From assembly GCF_900107935.1 (NCBI RefSeq), contig NZ_FNVG01000021.1, forward strand, positions 18,516 through 82,515: 64,000 nt of DNA, written 5' to 3'. Each line of letters starts with the position of its first letter. Position 1 is the stretch's first letter. The position numbers were made by a program, and so were the translations under genes. The DNA is from Vibrio hangzhouensis (GTDB taxonomy: Bacteria > Pseudomonadota > Gammaproteobacteria > Enterobacterales > Vibrionaceae). Under the pieces are notes generated by a model. It ran no database searches. It had not been told where the DNA came from and was given only the letters and a program-made list of their open reading frames with translations. Of this stretch, positions 44,240-52,059 are shown in pieces.

Positions 44240-44268
44240 CTTGAAAGCGATTTTCGCCATCCCTATAT
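44240..44268 (+). promoter_or_regulatory. Sigma32 (heat-shock) promoter of ibpA
   Basis: CTTGAAA (44240-44246), a 14-base spacer and CCCTATAT (44261-44268) match the sigma32 consensus CTTGAAA-N11-16-CCCCATNT with one mismatch. Transcription from here gives a leader of about 240 bases before ibpA. Confidence 0.8.
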
Positions 44269-44493
44269 CTAGTTATGAAGAGGGCGCTGTCTTGCTCAAG
44301 AGAGAAGAAACAGACCTTTTAAACGCCTGCAAAGTATCGCTCAGTGGAGGATAACTTTAACGGCACACTTAAAAAACTTGATTTGTTGCTACGTCCCCGA
44401 ACAGCAAGGCTGTCAGTGGAGTGGTGAATGAATCCCTTAGTCGCCACGGCACCTGTTTATAGACTTGGTGCTTGTGAATACTCACGGCTAAGA

Positions 44494-44515
44494 CTATTGC
44501 TTACTATGAGGATAG
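44494..44515 (+). ncRNA. ROSE-like RNA thermometer hairpin at the ibpA ribosome-binding site
   Basis: CTAT followed by TGCT (44494-44501) faces AGGATAG (44509-44515) around a 7-base loop. CUAU pairs with AUAG, one U is bulged, then G-G, C-G and U-A follow. This is the U(U/C)GCU-against-AGGA arrangement of ROSE elements, with the Shine-Dalgarno AGGA buried at low temperature and the start codon just beyond. The longer leader holds further stems. Confidence 0.8.
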
Positions 44516-44519
44516 CATG

Positions 44520-44954
44520 ATGAGAACTGTAGATTTCACTCCTTTATACCGCAACGCAATTGGCTTCGATCGTCTATTTAACATGATGGAAGCGAACTCA
44601 GCGAAAAACTCTTCTGGCGGTTACCCTCCATACAACATCGAACAACAAGACGAGAACCACTTCCGCATTACTATGGCTGTGGCTGGCTTTGCTGAAGACC
44701 AACTCGATCTGACTCAAAAAGAGAACATGCTGATTGTTAAAGGTGAGCGTAAAGCTGAAGAAGGCAAAAGCTACGTGTATCAAGGCATCGCAGAGCGCGA
44801 TTTTGAGCGTAAGTTCCAGTTAGCAGATTACGTGAAAGTCGTCGGTGCGAGCATGGAAAATGGCTTGCTGCACATTGACCTTGAACGCGAGATCCCAGAA
44901 GCGATGCAGCCACGTAAGATTGAGATTGGTGGTAACAAGCTCATCGAAGGCTAA
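44520..44954 (+). CDS. ibpA: Small heat-shock protein IbpA (Hsp20 family)
   Basis: Protein of 144 aa. The alpha-crystallin domain spans about residues 35-125 (YPPYNIEQQDENHFRITMAVAGFAEDQL..., NGLLHIDLEREIPE); the C-terminal IEI is the inter-dimer anchoring I-X-I motif. It holds unfolding proteins for DnaK/ClpB. Two adjacent ATGs occur (44517, 44520); the second has AGGA seven bases upstream and gives MRTVDFTPLYRNAIGFDRLF as in E. coli. It is controlled by the sigma32 promoter and thermometer upstream. No ibpB is adjacent. Confidence 0.95.
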   Translation: MRTVDFTPLYRNAIGFDRLFNMMEANSAKNSSGGYPPYNIEQQDENHFRITMAVAGFAEDQLDLTQKENMLIVKGERKAEEGKSYVYQGIAERDFERKFQLADYVKVVGASMENGLLHIDLEREIPEAMQPRKIEIGGNKLIEG

Positions 44955-44974
44955 CCAGCGAGTCATAAAGAGTG

Positions 44975-45014
44975 AAAGAGCGCACTGAGTCTGAAAAGGC
45001 GGCGCTCTTTTTTT
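44975..45014 (+). terminator. ibpA terminator
   Basis: AAAGAGCGC (44975-44983) pairs with GCGCTCTTT (45002-45010), followed by a T-run; the loop is 18 bases. Confidence 0.8.
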
Positions 45015-45038
45015 ATTCCTGTTTACGCATGACTCAGG

Positions 45039-47018
45039 CTAGCGGTCATGCTCACTGTCGGTAAAGCGATACCCTGTCCCCCTGACGGACTGTATCAATT
45101 TAGCTTTGGATTTCATTTTTTTACGCAGTGACAAAATGATGGTATCCACAACATTACTGGCGCCATCGTATTCTATCCCCCAGACCTGACTGAGCAGTGA
45201 CTTACGTGATATGGCGGAGCCTTTGTTCTCGACCAACATGTACAGCGTACCAAATTCGAGCGGTGTGAGGTCGGTGATGGTGGCTCCGAAGCGAAGCTGT
45301 TTGGCGGCAGTGTCAAACCACTCAGGAAATGGTGTGGAGGATTGAGCATCTTCAATTTCCCGGATTAGATGGGAAGCGATCCACCCTGTGACCGATCCCG
45401 GACCCATATCGAGCATCGCGCTGTAATAGTCGCGTGTCCCCAGTGTCTGACTCTGTTCCAGTACCTGAAAGCCGAGTTGAGAGGCGACCGTTGCGTAGGG
45501 TTTGAGATCATTGAGTGTCAGATACACCCGATGCAGCTTTGGATTTAATTCCAGATACGTGCGCTTGATATCCAGCCAGCAAGCTGCCTGAACAGCACTG
45601 AGTGATTCACCGTCCTGCATGGATAACCAGCGTCGAATAAAAATGTGTTCATGGTCATTTTGCAATGAGGTAGTGTCAGACAGATGCGTCAGCCAATAGC
45701 GGGTCAGGGGATCCTGATATAACTGTTCGATGGGGATCTGTTTGGATTTCAACAGGCAGTAAAAGCCAACAATCGCGCCGGACGCATCTTTGACACAGTG
45801 AAACGCTTGTGTCTGTTTGTGCCACCATCGCTGATATACCTCTAAGGCCTCTGGTTCATGTTGCTTGATGATCGCCATCAACGCATTTTCATCGGATGGA
45901 ATGGCAGGTTCGACACTGAACGCGCGCTTATCAAAGGGGGGGAAGAAAGCATCTCTAATCACCCGGTTTTCAATGAGGTAGAGTAAGTCAGCGGTAAAAC
46001 GCCACATCTGCCCGTACGTGGCACTTTGAAACTCTGACATAAGCCATTGGCTGGCGCGATGGCGGTAGATTCGGTATTTATCCGGAGAGTGGATCTTCAT
46101 TTCTGAACTGAGCGCGTTTCTTAACGTCTCGTGCAGCGAGCAGCCGTCTTCATGAATTTCAATCACGTCCAGTTGCGTCAGTGTTTGATACAACCAGCCG
46201 CTTTGAGCTGCTTGCACATCGAGCATGGTGCTCAGCAATGGCTCGGTGATGCGACGGACGACTGAACTGGCATAGAGCGCGTTGGTTAAGTCAGGATCTT
46301 GAATATCTTCGATGAAGTACTGCACCAGTGTATGAATGATCTGGCTTGGGGGGGCGACGTGGAGTGAGCGGGTGGGCTGCTCCAGAATGGCATTGCTTGC
46401 TAGCCGTAACGCCAGTGGGTGCCCTTGGGCAAAATGGTTAATTGCATTGGCGGTATCCGCATCATGCCCGCGGCCACAGAGATACCGAACAGCGATGTCA
46501 GTGGCCAAACCGGTTAATTTTAGACCTTGATAGCTCATGCCGCTTGGTGGGCTGAATATCCATTGATTGTCTGGCGGCAATCGCCCACAAAAAATGAGTT
46601 TTAGGTGTTTGTCGGCGCAAGGTAGGAACTCCAGTCGAAGCCAGCTCTCCAGTAAGTTCAGTGACTCAAACTGATCCAGGACGATGACATCAATACCCGC
46701 ATTATTTAAACCTGCTAATGCTTGCGAAATGGAGTCCGTCGTCTGTTCAGTATGTGTCTGGCGGGCAATCTCATGTAAAAAGGCCCTTGGTGTGGGTTCA
46801 ATCAGACGACAGTCAAGCCGGATACAGCGATTGATATGCTGATCAAACCAGGTATTGATTAAGGTCGTTTTTCCGATGCCTGCAATGCCATGTACACCGA
46901 TGATGTCGGGTCCGAAAGGCTTGAGTAGAGAGGATAAGGTTGCCAGTTCCTGACGACGGCTCTGTTTAATTGTCACAGAGTCGGAACAAGGCGCCGATGT
47001 GTGGTGCAGGTTACTCAT
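45039..47018 (-). CDS. STAND-type ATPase regulator with C-terminal OmpR-like winged helix
   Basis: Protein of 659 aa; I do not recognise a named gene. The N-terminal nucleotide-binding part has Walker A GIAGIGKT (residues 44-51), Walker B VIVLDQFE (111-118), LIFCGR after it, and GHPLAL (199-204), the pattern of NACHT/NB-ARC-like STAND switches. A middle region (about 370-540) looks acetyltransferase-like: AFHCVKDASGAIVGFYCLLK and a later YATVASQLGFQVLE. The C-terminus (575-659) is an OmpR/PhoB winged helix (TPLEFGTLYMLVENKG..., SVRGTGYRF). No receiver domain and no membrane segment are present, so it should be a cytoplasmic, ligand-switched activator. ATG 47018 is preferred over TTG 47033. 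It is divergent from the next two genes, its likely targets. Confidence 0.75.
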   Translation of the reverse strand: MSNLHHTSAPCSDSVTIKQSRRQELATLSSLLKPFGPDIIGVHGIAGIGKTTLINTWFDQHINRCIRLDCRLIEPTPRAFLHEIARQTHTEQTTDSISQALAGLNNAGIDVIVLDQFESLNLLESWLRLEFLPCADKHLKLIFCGRLPPDNQWIFSPPSGMSYQGLKLTGLATDIAVRYLCGRGHDADTANAINHFAQGHPLALRLASNAILEQPTRSLHVAPPSQIIHTLVQYFIEDIQDPDLTNALYASSVVRRITEPLLSTMLDVQAAQSGWLYQTLTQLDVIEIHEDGCSLHETLRNALSSEMKIHSPDKYRIYRHRASQWLMSEFQSATYGQMWRFTADLLYLIENRVIRDAFFPPFDKRAFSVEPAIPSDENALMAIIKQHEPEALEVYQRWWHKQTQAFHCVKDASGAIVGFYCLLKSKQIPIEQLYQDPLTRYWLTHLSDTTSLQNDHEHIFIRRWLSMQDGESLSAVQAACWLDIKRTYLELNPKLHRVYLTLNDLKPYATVASQLGFQVLEQSQTLGTRDYYSAMLDMGPGSVTGWIASHLIREIEDAQSSTPFPEWFDTAAKQLRFGATITDLTPLEFGTLYMLVENKGSAISRKSLLSQVWGIEYDGASNVVDTIILSLRKKMKSKAKLIQSVRGTGYRFTDSEHDR

Positions 47019-47066
47019 CCTTTCCCCATGCAATCTTCATCAAGATCCCATAATTATAGTCGAGTT

Positions 47067-47098
47067 CAGTTACTATCTTTATGGATGTTGTAGTACTG
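47067..47098. promoter_or_regulatory. Imperfect inverted repeat in the divergent intergenic region
   Basis: CAGTTACTA (47067-47075) and TAGTACTG (47091-47098) are inverted copies apart from one extra T. It lies between the STAND regulator and its divergent neighbour, a plausible operator or promoter element; evidence is weak. Confidence 0.3.
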
Positions 47099-47115
47099 AT
47101 TGTGTGGGAGGAATT

Positions 47116-47652
47116 ATGACTTCAACATCTGGTTATATTCTGGTGGGATTGCTAGCGGTAACATGTTCTGCATTGGCTGAGAGCGCCAAGGTAGAACGAG
47201 CGCAAAGTGCAGCGCATTCCGACCTGAGTCAAAAAGCGACTATTCTTGATATGGATGGCAGTGTGCTGCAGTCGGGCAATGAATATTGGCATTGTTATCC
47301 GGGCGTACCCGTGATACCCGGTGATCAACATCCGATGTGTGTTGACTCTGTATGGTCACAGTTGCTGAGTGCAGCGGCCAAAGGCGAACCCTTCGAAACG
47401 GATAGAATTGGCATTTCCTATATGATGCAGGGGGACGCTTACGTCAGTAACAGCAATCCCGCGGCAACCGATCCTAACAACGGTGATGTCTGGGTCAAAG
47501 AAGGACCACATTTGATGATCGTCGTGCCCAAAGCGCTTCTGAAAGGGATAAGCGATGACCCTTTTAACGGCGGGCCTTACGTCATGTGGAAAGACACACC
47601 TTATGCTCACATTATGGTGCCTGTAGCCAACAAAGCACCGGAAGGAGACTGA
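47116..47652 (+). CDS. Exported protein of unknown function
   Basis: Protein of 178 aa from ATG 47116, which has GGGAGGA five bases before it; the longer frame from 46999 overlaps the divergent gene and is rejected. A signal peptide (TSTSGYILVGLLAVTCSALA, cleavage near residue 21) precedes a soluble domain with two cysteines in EYWHCYPGVPVIPGDQHPMC, which could form a periplasmic disulfide, then GISYMMQGDAYVSNSNPAATDP and VKEGPHLMIVVP. I recall similar uncharacterised exported proteins in other proteobacteria but no function. It is followed after three bases by a truncated haemoglobin gene, so they form a two-gene unit. Confidence 0.7.
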   Translation: MTSTSGYILVGLLAVTCSALAESAKVERAQSAAHSDLSQKATILDMDGSVLQSGNEYWHCYPGVPVIPGDQHPMCVDSVWSQLLSAAAKGEPFETDRIGISYMMQGDAYVSNSNPAATDPNNGDVWVKEGPHLMIVVPKALLKGISDDPFNGGPYVMWKDTPYAHIMVPVANKAPEGD

Positions 47653-47655
47653 ACC

Positions 47656-48015
47656 ATGGCTGATACGTTATATGACAGACTGGGTGGCACTGAAACGATA
47701 ACCCAAATCTCGGCAGACATCGTTGACTTACATCTTAGCAACCCTCTGATTGCACCAAGATTTGCTCAATCTGACACTACCCGTTTAAAGAAAGTCGTCT
47801 CGGAATTTTTCATCACCGGTACGGGGGGACCCAATTTGTACACCGGTAAAGACATGCGCTCTGTGCATCAGGGGATGAATATTTCTGCCATTGAGTTCGT
47901 CGCGGTTCTTGACGATGCGTTGGCTGCGATGAATAAAAATGGCATAGCTCAAAGAGAGCAGGAGGAAGTGCTGTTCATTCTCTACAGTATGCGTGCCGAT
48001 ATTATCTTGGTTTAA
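47656..48015 (+). CDS. Group 1 truncated haemoglobin
   Basis: Protein of 119 aa, cytoplasmic 2-on-2 globin. Family motifs are LYDRLGG (residues 5-11), NPLIAPRF (29-36, with the CD1-like Phe36), GTGGPNLYTGKDM (55-67) and the proximal haem ligand His71 in VHQGMNIS. Such globins bind O2, NO or CO and may detoxify NO or sense oxygen. By-eye alignment places Val rather than the usual Tyr at B10. It is translationally close to the preceding exported-protein gene and convergent with avtA. Confidence 0.85.
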   Translation: MADTLYDRLGGTETITQISADIVDLHLSNPLIAPRFAQSDTTRLKKVVSEFFITGTGGPNLYTGKDMRSVHQGMNISAIEFVAVLDDALAAMNKNGIAQREQEEVLFILYSMRADIILV

Positions 48016-48021
48016 TCTGTT

Positions 48022-48072
48022 GATGATCGGCGTGAAGGCCGATCATCATGATTACGTAACCGAGACGTTACG
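48022..48072. terminator. Paired hairpins between the globin gene and avtA
   Basis: GATGATCGGC (48022-48031) pairs with GCCGATCATC (48038-48047), and CGTAAC (48055-48060) with GTTACG (48067-48072). Neither has a clear U-tract, so termination may be weak or factor-assisted. Confidence 0.5.
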
Positions 48073-49321
48073 ATGACTGTTGGTAGGCTTTGGCGACTTC
48101 TTCGGCAATAATGGCGATACCTTGCTGCATCTTGTCGTCGTCTTGAACGTAGTTCATGCGCAGGCATTGGTGCGCATGATCCCATTCATCTTCCTGGCCA
48201 ATGAAAAAATATTCACCCGGTACAATTAACACCCCACGGGCTTTCAGTCGCTGGTAGAGTTCCATTGTAGTTATGGGCAATTCATCAAACCATAACCACA
48301 GGAATATTGCGCCTTCCGGTTTGTGGATTCGAAATCTTGAGTCGGTGATGGCTGATTGAAGCAACTCGACCGCACGTTGAGACTTTTGTTGGTAAAAAGG
48401 TTTAATGACATTTGAGCTTAGCTCTAGAATATCGCCTTTTTCGATCATATGGTTAGCAAGTGCTGGGCCAAAACTGCCCGGCGCCAGACTAATGATGCCA
48501 TTCATGTTCGTCATCGCCTGAGTGATCTCTTCACTGGCAATTACAATGCCGCAGCGCAATCCCGGCAATCCCAACTTAGACAGGCTCATACAGAGAATCG
48601 TATTGTCATTCCAGAATGGCGCAACATCTTCAAAGATAATATTCGGGAAAGGCAAGCCGTAGGCATTGTCGATAATCAGTGGGATATTGTTGGCTCGGGC
48701 CAACTGATCCAGTTTATGAATTTCCTCGTCGGTCAGTACATTACCCGTCGGGTTTGTCGGACGTGAAGCGCAGATAGCAGCAACGCTGTCATCAATTTTC
48801 AGGTGTTCGAAGTCTACATGGTATTTAAACAACCCACCGTCTAATAACTCGATCTCTGGCTGGTAGGAAACGAAGATGTCTTCATCGATTCCCGCATCAC
48901 CGTAGCCGATGTACTCCGGTGCGATGGGCAGCAGGATTTTCTTGTGTGAGCCATCGGTCTGCTTTCCAGCTAACAGATTGAACAGATAAAAGAAACCACT
49001 TTGACTGCCGTTGGTCAGACTGATGTTTTTCTCGGTGATCGACCAACCATAGGAATCTCTTAACAACTGGGCCAGAGCCTTAACAAAGGCATCCTTTCCC
49101 TGTGGGCCATCATAGTTGGTCATAGCGGCGACCAGGTCACCGCTTGCGAGCATATCCTCACTGGCCTGACGAAAATAATCGAGCATTGCCGGAATGGCAG
49201 CAGGATTGCCACCGCCGAGCATGATGGCACCAGGCGTGCGCAGACCATCATTAAGGTCGTCCATCAATTGGGTAATGCCGGAATAACGATTGAATTTTTC
49301 ACCAAACTTCGAGAATTGCAT
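48068..49321 (-). CDS. avtA: Valine-pyruvate aminotransferase AvtA
   Basis: Protein of 417 aa, fold-type I PLP aminotransferase that makes alanine and alpha-ketoisovalerate from valine and pyruvate, or the reverse. Motifs are DDLNDGLRTPGAIMLGGGNPA, NYDGPQGK, RPTNPTGNV, IDNAYGLPFP and the PLP lysine in CMSLSKLGLPGLRCG. It is closely similar to E. coli AvtA along its length. It lies between the globin unit and a small lipoprotein gene. The 261-base gap upstream holds no gene I can support. Confidence 0.93.
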   Translation of the reverse strand: MQFSKFGEKFNRYSGITQLMDDLNDGLRTPGAIMLGGGNPAAIPAMLDYFRQASEDMLASGDLVAAMTNYDGPQGKDAFVKALAQLLRDSYGWSITEKNISLTNGSQSGFFYLFNLLAGKQTDGSHKKILLPIAPEYIGYGDAGIDEDIFVSYQPEIELLDGGLFKYHVDFEHLKIDDSVAAICASRPTNPTGNVLTDEEIHKLDQLARANNIPLIIDNAYGLPFPNIIFEDVAPFWNDNTILCMSLSKLGLPGLRCGIVIASEEITQAMTNMNGIISLAPGSFGPALANHMIEKGDILELSSNVIKPFYQQKSQRAVELLQSAITDSRFRIHKPEGAIFLWLWFDELPITTMELYQRLKARGVLIVPGEYFFIGQEDEWDHAHQCLRMNYVQDDDKMQQGIAIIAEEVAKAYQQSS

Positions 49322-49582
49322 TGTTGTATTTACCTAGATATTAGAATTCGCTGTGAGTACGCAGTCAGAGAATGCCTGAGCTAACCCAGTATTCTGAACA
49401 TACCTTATTGTTTTCGTAACGCAAGAAACAATTCCATGTGTCGCCAAAAACGCGCTTAGTTATAAGTTTATCAGCTGTGGGTGGTGATTTTTCCTGCTGT
49501 GGCAAGTTATTGATTTTTGGTGGTATTGGCTGGTGGCAAAACAAAGTAGTATGCGTAAGTAAATTTATAAAATGGAGTTTGT

Positions 49583-49939
49583 ATGGTTAGGTTACTGAAA
49601 ATCATGATGATGGCTGTAGTGTTGACGGCCTGTAGTGGCACGTTTGAGCAACTCAGCAGCCCAACGGCGAGTCGCCTGGATATTGAACGGGCCAGAGAAA
49701 ACCTGGCACATATCGATCAACTGACGGTGACCGATGAGGGGTACATCACTTACTACCAAACTTTGCCTCATGGGTACAAGTGGCGCACTTCGGTCATCAA
49801 ACAGAACAGCTATACCTGGTCTTGCGAAACTATGTACTATCTGTTGCTCAAGGGATTTGTCATTAAAATGGGCTATAAAGGCAAAGGCGGGCGAGAAGAG
49901 CACTTTGATCTGGCCAAGTGCAATGCCCTGTCGTCATAG
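49583..49939 (+). CDS. Small lipoprotein of unknown function
   Basis: Protein of 118 aa. The N-terminus MVRLLKIMMMAVVLTACSG is a lipoprotein signal with lipobox LTAC, Cys at residue 17. The mature part (HIDQLTVTDEGYITYYQTLPHGYKWRTSV...) has two further cysteines and no motif I recognise. It is a single gene between the divergent avtA and convergent glyS, with its own terminator. No function is proposed. Confidence 0.75.
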   Translation: MVRLLKIMMMAVVLTACSGTFEQLSSPTASRLDIERARENLAHIDQLTVTDEGYITYYQTLPHGYKWRTSVIKQNSYTWSCETMYYLLLKGFVIKMGYKGKGGREEHFDLAKCNALSS

Positions 49940-49944
49940 GTCAA

Positions 49945-49974
49945 AAAAAAGGAAGCTCAACAGCTTCCTTTTTT
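49945..49974. terminator. Bidirectional terminator between the lipoprotein gene and glyS
   Basis: AAAAAAGGAAGC (49945-49956) and GCTTCCTTTTTT (49963-49974) form a perfect stem with a TCAACA loop. It serves both convergent genes. Confidence 0.9.
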
Positions 49975-49990
49975 CGTTTACGGCGAACCG

Positions 49991-52057
49991 TTATTTTTGC
50001 AGTAGCGAGATGTCCGCAATCTGCAAGAACAGGTTACGCAGGTTGTTCAGCAGCGTCAGACGGTTTTTCTTCAGCGCTTCGTCATCCACCATAACCATTA
50101 CGTTATCGAAGAATGCATCAACTGGCTCACGCAGGTCAGCAAGTTTGCTTAGCGCTTCTTGATAGTTGCCGGTTGCGAATGCTGGCTCAAGTGCTTCTGT
50201 CATCACTTCAACGTTCTCAGCTAGCGTCTTCTCCGCATCTTCTTGCAGAAGAGCAAGATCAATCTCAGCCGCCAGTTCACCGTCGAATTTCGCTAAGATG
50301 TTACCAACACGCTTGTTGGCTGCAGCGAGCGCTTCTGCTGCTTCTAGCTCACGGAAGTGAGATACCGCTTTAACGCGTTGGTCGAAGTCAGCGGGTTTAG
50401 TCGGACGACGTGCTAGTACCGCTTGGATGATATCTACACTGAAGCCTTCGTCTTTGTACCATGCGTTAAAGCGGCCTAGCATAAAGTCGATCACGTCTTG
50501 CTCTACGTTGTCGTTGGTGAGCTTAGTACCAAACTGGATTTTCGCTTCACGAATAAGGTTGACAAGATCCAGGTTATAGCCGTTTTCCACGATGATACGC
50601 AGCACACCCAGAGAGGCACGACGAAGTGCAAACGGGTCCGAACCTTTTGGTGCCTGGCCAATGCCAAAGATACCGACGATGGTGTCGAGTTTGTCTGCCA
50701 TAGCAACGGCAGAAGAAATGCCAGTACTTGGCAGGTCATCACCAGCAAAGCGAGGCATGTATTGCTCGTAAAGTGCCAGAGCAACTTGCTCATCTTCACC
50801 ATCGTGCGTCGCGTAGTGCATACCCATCACACCCTGAGTATCGGTAAATTCGAATACCATAGAGGTCATCAGGTCGCATTTTGCCAACAGGCCTGCACGT
50901 GTCGCTTTATCAACGTCAGCATCAATCAGCTTAGCGATGTAACCAGACAGGGCGGTGATGCGATCGGTTTTGTCTTTGATAGTACCAAGCTGCTTCTGGA
51001 ATACCGCTTGTTCTAGCTCTGGAAGACGGTCGATAAGCGGGCGCTTACGGTCCGTGTTAAAGAAGAATTCTGCATCCGCCAGACGTGGACGTACTACCTT
51101 TTCGTTCCCTTCGATAACGTGGCGAGGCTCTTTTGACTCGATGTTAGAGACGAAGATGAAGTTTGGTAGCAGCTTGTTGTTTTCGTCATAAACTGGGAAG
51201 TACTTCTGGTCACCTTTCATGGTGTAAACCAAAGCCTCAGAAGGTACTTTTAGGAACTCTTCTTCGAACTTCGCCGTCAGAACAACTGGCCATTCAACCA
51301 GAGACGTGACTTCTTCAACCAGGTCATCTTCTAGGTCAGCCACGCCGCCAACAGCAGCCGCAGCTTTTTGAGAATCCGCCAGGATGATAGCTTTACGCGC
51401 TTCGTAATCGGCCATGACTTTACCGCGCTCTTCTAGGATCGCTGGGTACTGCTCGGCAGAATCGATGGTGAACTCTTGCTCACCCATGAAGCGGTGACCA
51501 CGGATAGTGCGGTCTGATGCCACGCCCAGGATTTCGCCTTCAATAAGGTCAGAGCCCATTAGCATCGTCAGCGTCTTAACAGGACGGATAAATTGAGTCG
51601 TCTTGTCACCCCAACGCATTGGCTTAGCGATTGGTAGGTTGGCGAGTGCTTTTGCTGCTAGGTCGACAACGATTTCAGTCGTTGCCTGGCCTTTGACTTC
51701 TTGTTTGAACAATAGCCATTCGCCTTTGTCTGTTTTTAGACGGTCTGCCTGATCAACGGTGATGCCGTTGCCACGAGCCCAGCCTTGCGCGGCTTTGGTC
51801 GCGTTGCCGTCAGCATCGAATGCCACAGAAACTGCCGGACCACGCTTTTCAACCACTTTGTCTGCCTGGCCTTCTGCAAGACCAGCGACTTTAAGCGCTA
51901 GACGACGAGGCGCGGCGTACCATTTCACACCTTCGTGTGCGAGGTTAGCACCTTTAAGCTCTGCTTCGAAGTTGGCTGCGAAAGCTTCTGCTAGAGTACG
52001 AAGCTGCGTTGGTGGTAGCTCTTCAGTACCCAGTTCAATTAGAAATTCTTTTGCCAT
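49991..52057 (-). CDS. glyS: Glycyl-tRNA synthetase beta subunit
   Basis: Protein of 688 aa, the tRNA-binding subunit of the bacterial alpha2-beta2 enzyme. The family start MAKEFLIELGTEELPPTQLRTLAEAF is diagnostic, with YAAPRRLA, GVMGMHYA and the C-terminal DALR-like helical region. It is two bases after glyQ. Confidence 0.97.
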   Translation of the reverse strand: MAKEFLIELGTEELPPTQLRTLAEAFAANFEAELKGANLAHEGVKWYAAPRRLALKVAGLAEGQADKVVEKRGPAVSVAFDADGNATKAAQGWARGNGITVDQADRLKTDKGEWLLFKQEVKGQATTEIVVDLAAKALANLPIAKPMRWGDKTTQFIRPVKTLTMLMGSDLIEGEILGVASDRTIRGHRFMGEQEFTIDSAEQYPAILEERGKVMADYEARKAIILADSQKAAAAVGGVADLEDDLVEEVTSLVEWPVVLTAKFEEEFLKVPSEALVYTMKGDQKYFPVYDENNKLLPNFIFVSNIESKEPRHVIEGNEKVVRPRLADAEFFFNTDRKRPLIDRLPELEQAVFQKQLGTIKDKTDRITALSGYIAKLIDADVDKATRAGLLAKCDLMTSMVFEFTDTQGVMGMHYATHDGEDEQVALALYEQYMPRFAGDDLPSTGISSAVAMADKLDTIVGIFGIGQAPKGSDPFALRRASLGVLRIIVENGYNLDLVNLIREAKIQFGTKLTNDNVEQDVIDFMLGRFNAWYKDEGFSVDIIQAVLARRPTKPADFDQRVKAVSHFRELEAAEALAAANKRVGNILAKFDGELAAEIDLALLQEDAEKTLAENVEVMTEALEPAFATGNYQEALSKLADLREPVDAFFDNVMVMVDDEALKKNRLTLLNNLRNLFLQIADISLLQK

Positions 52058-52059
52058 GA

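Noticed and set aside
50498..51016. 172-codon open frame antisense to glyS
   Set aside because: Shadow of glyS; no start signals and no recognisable domain.
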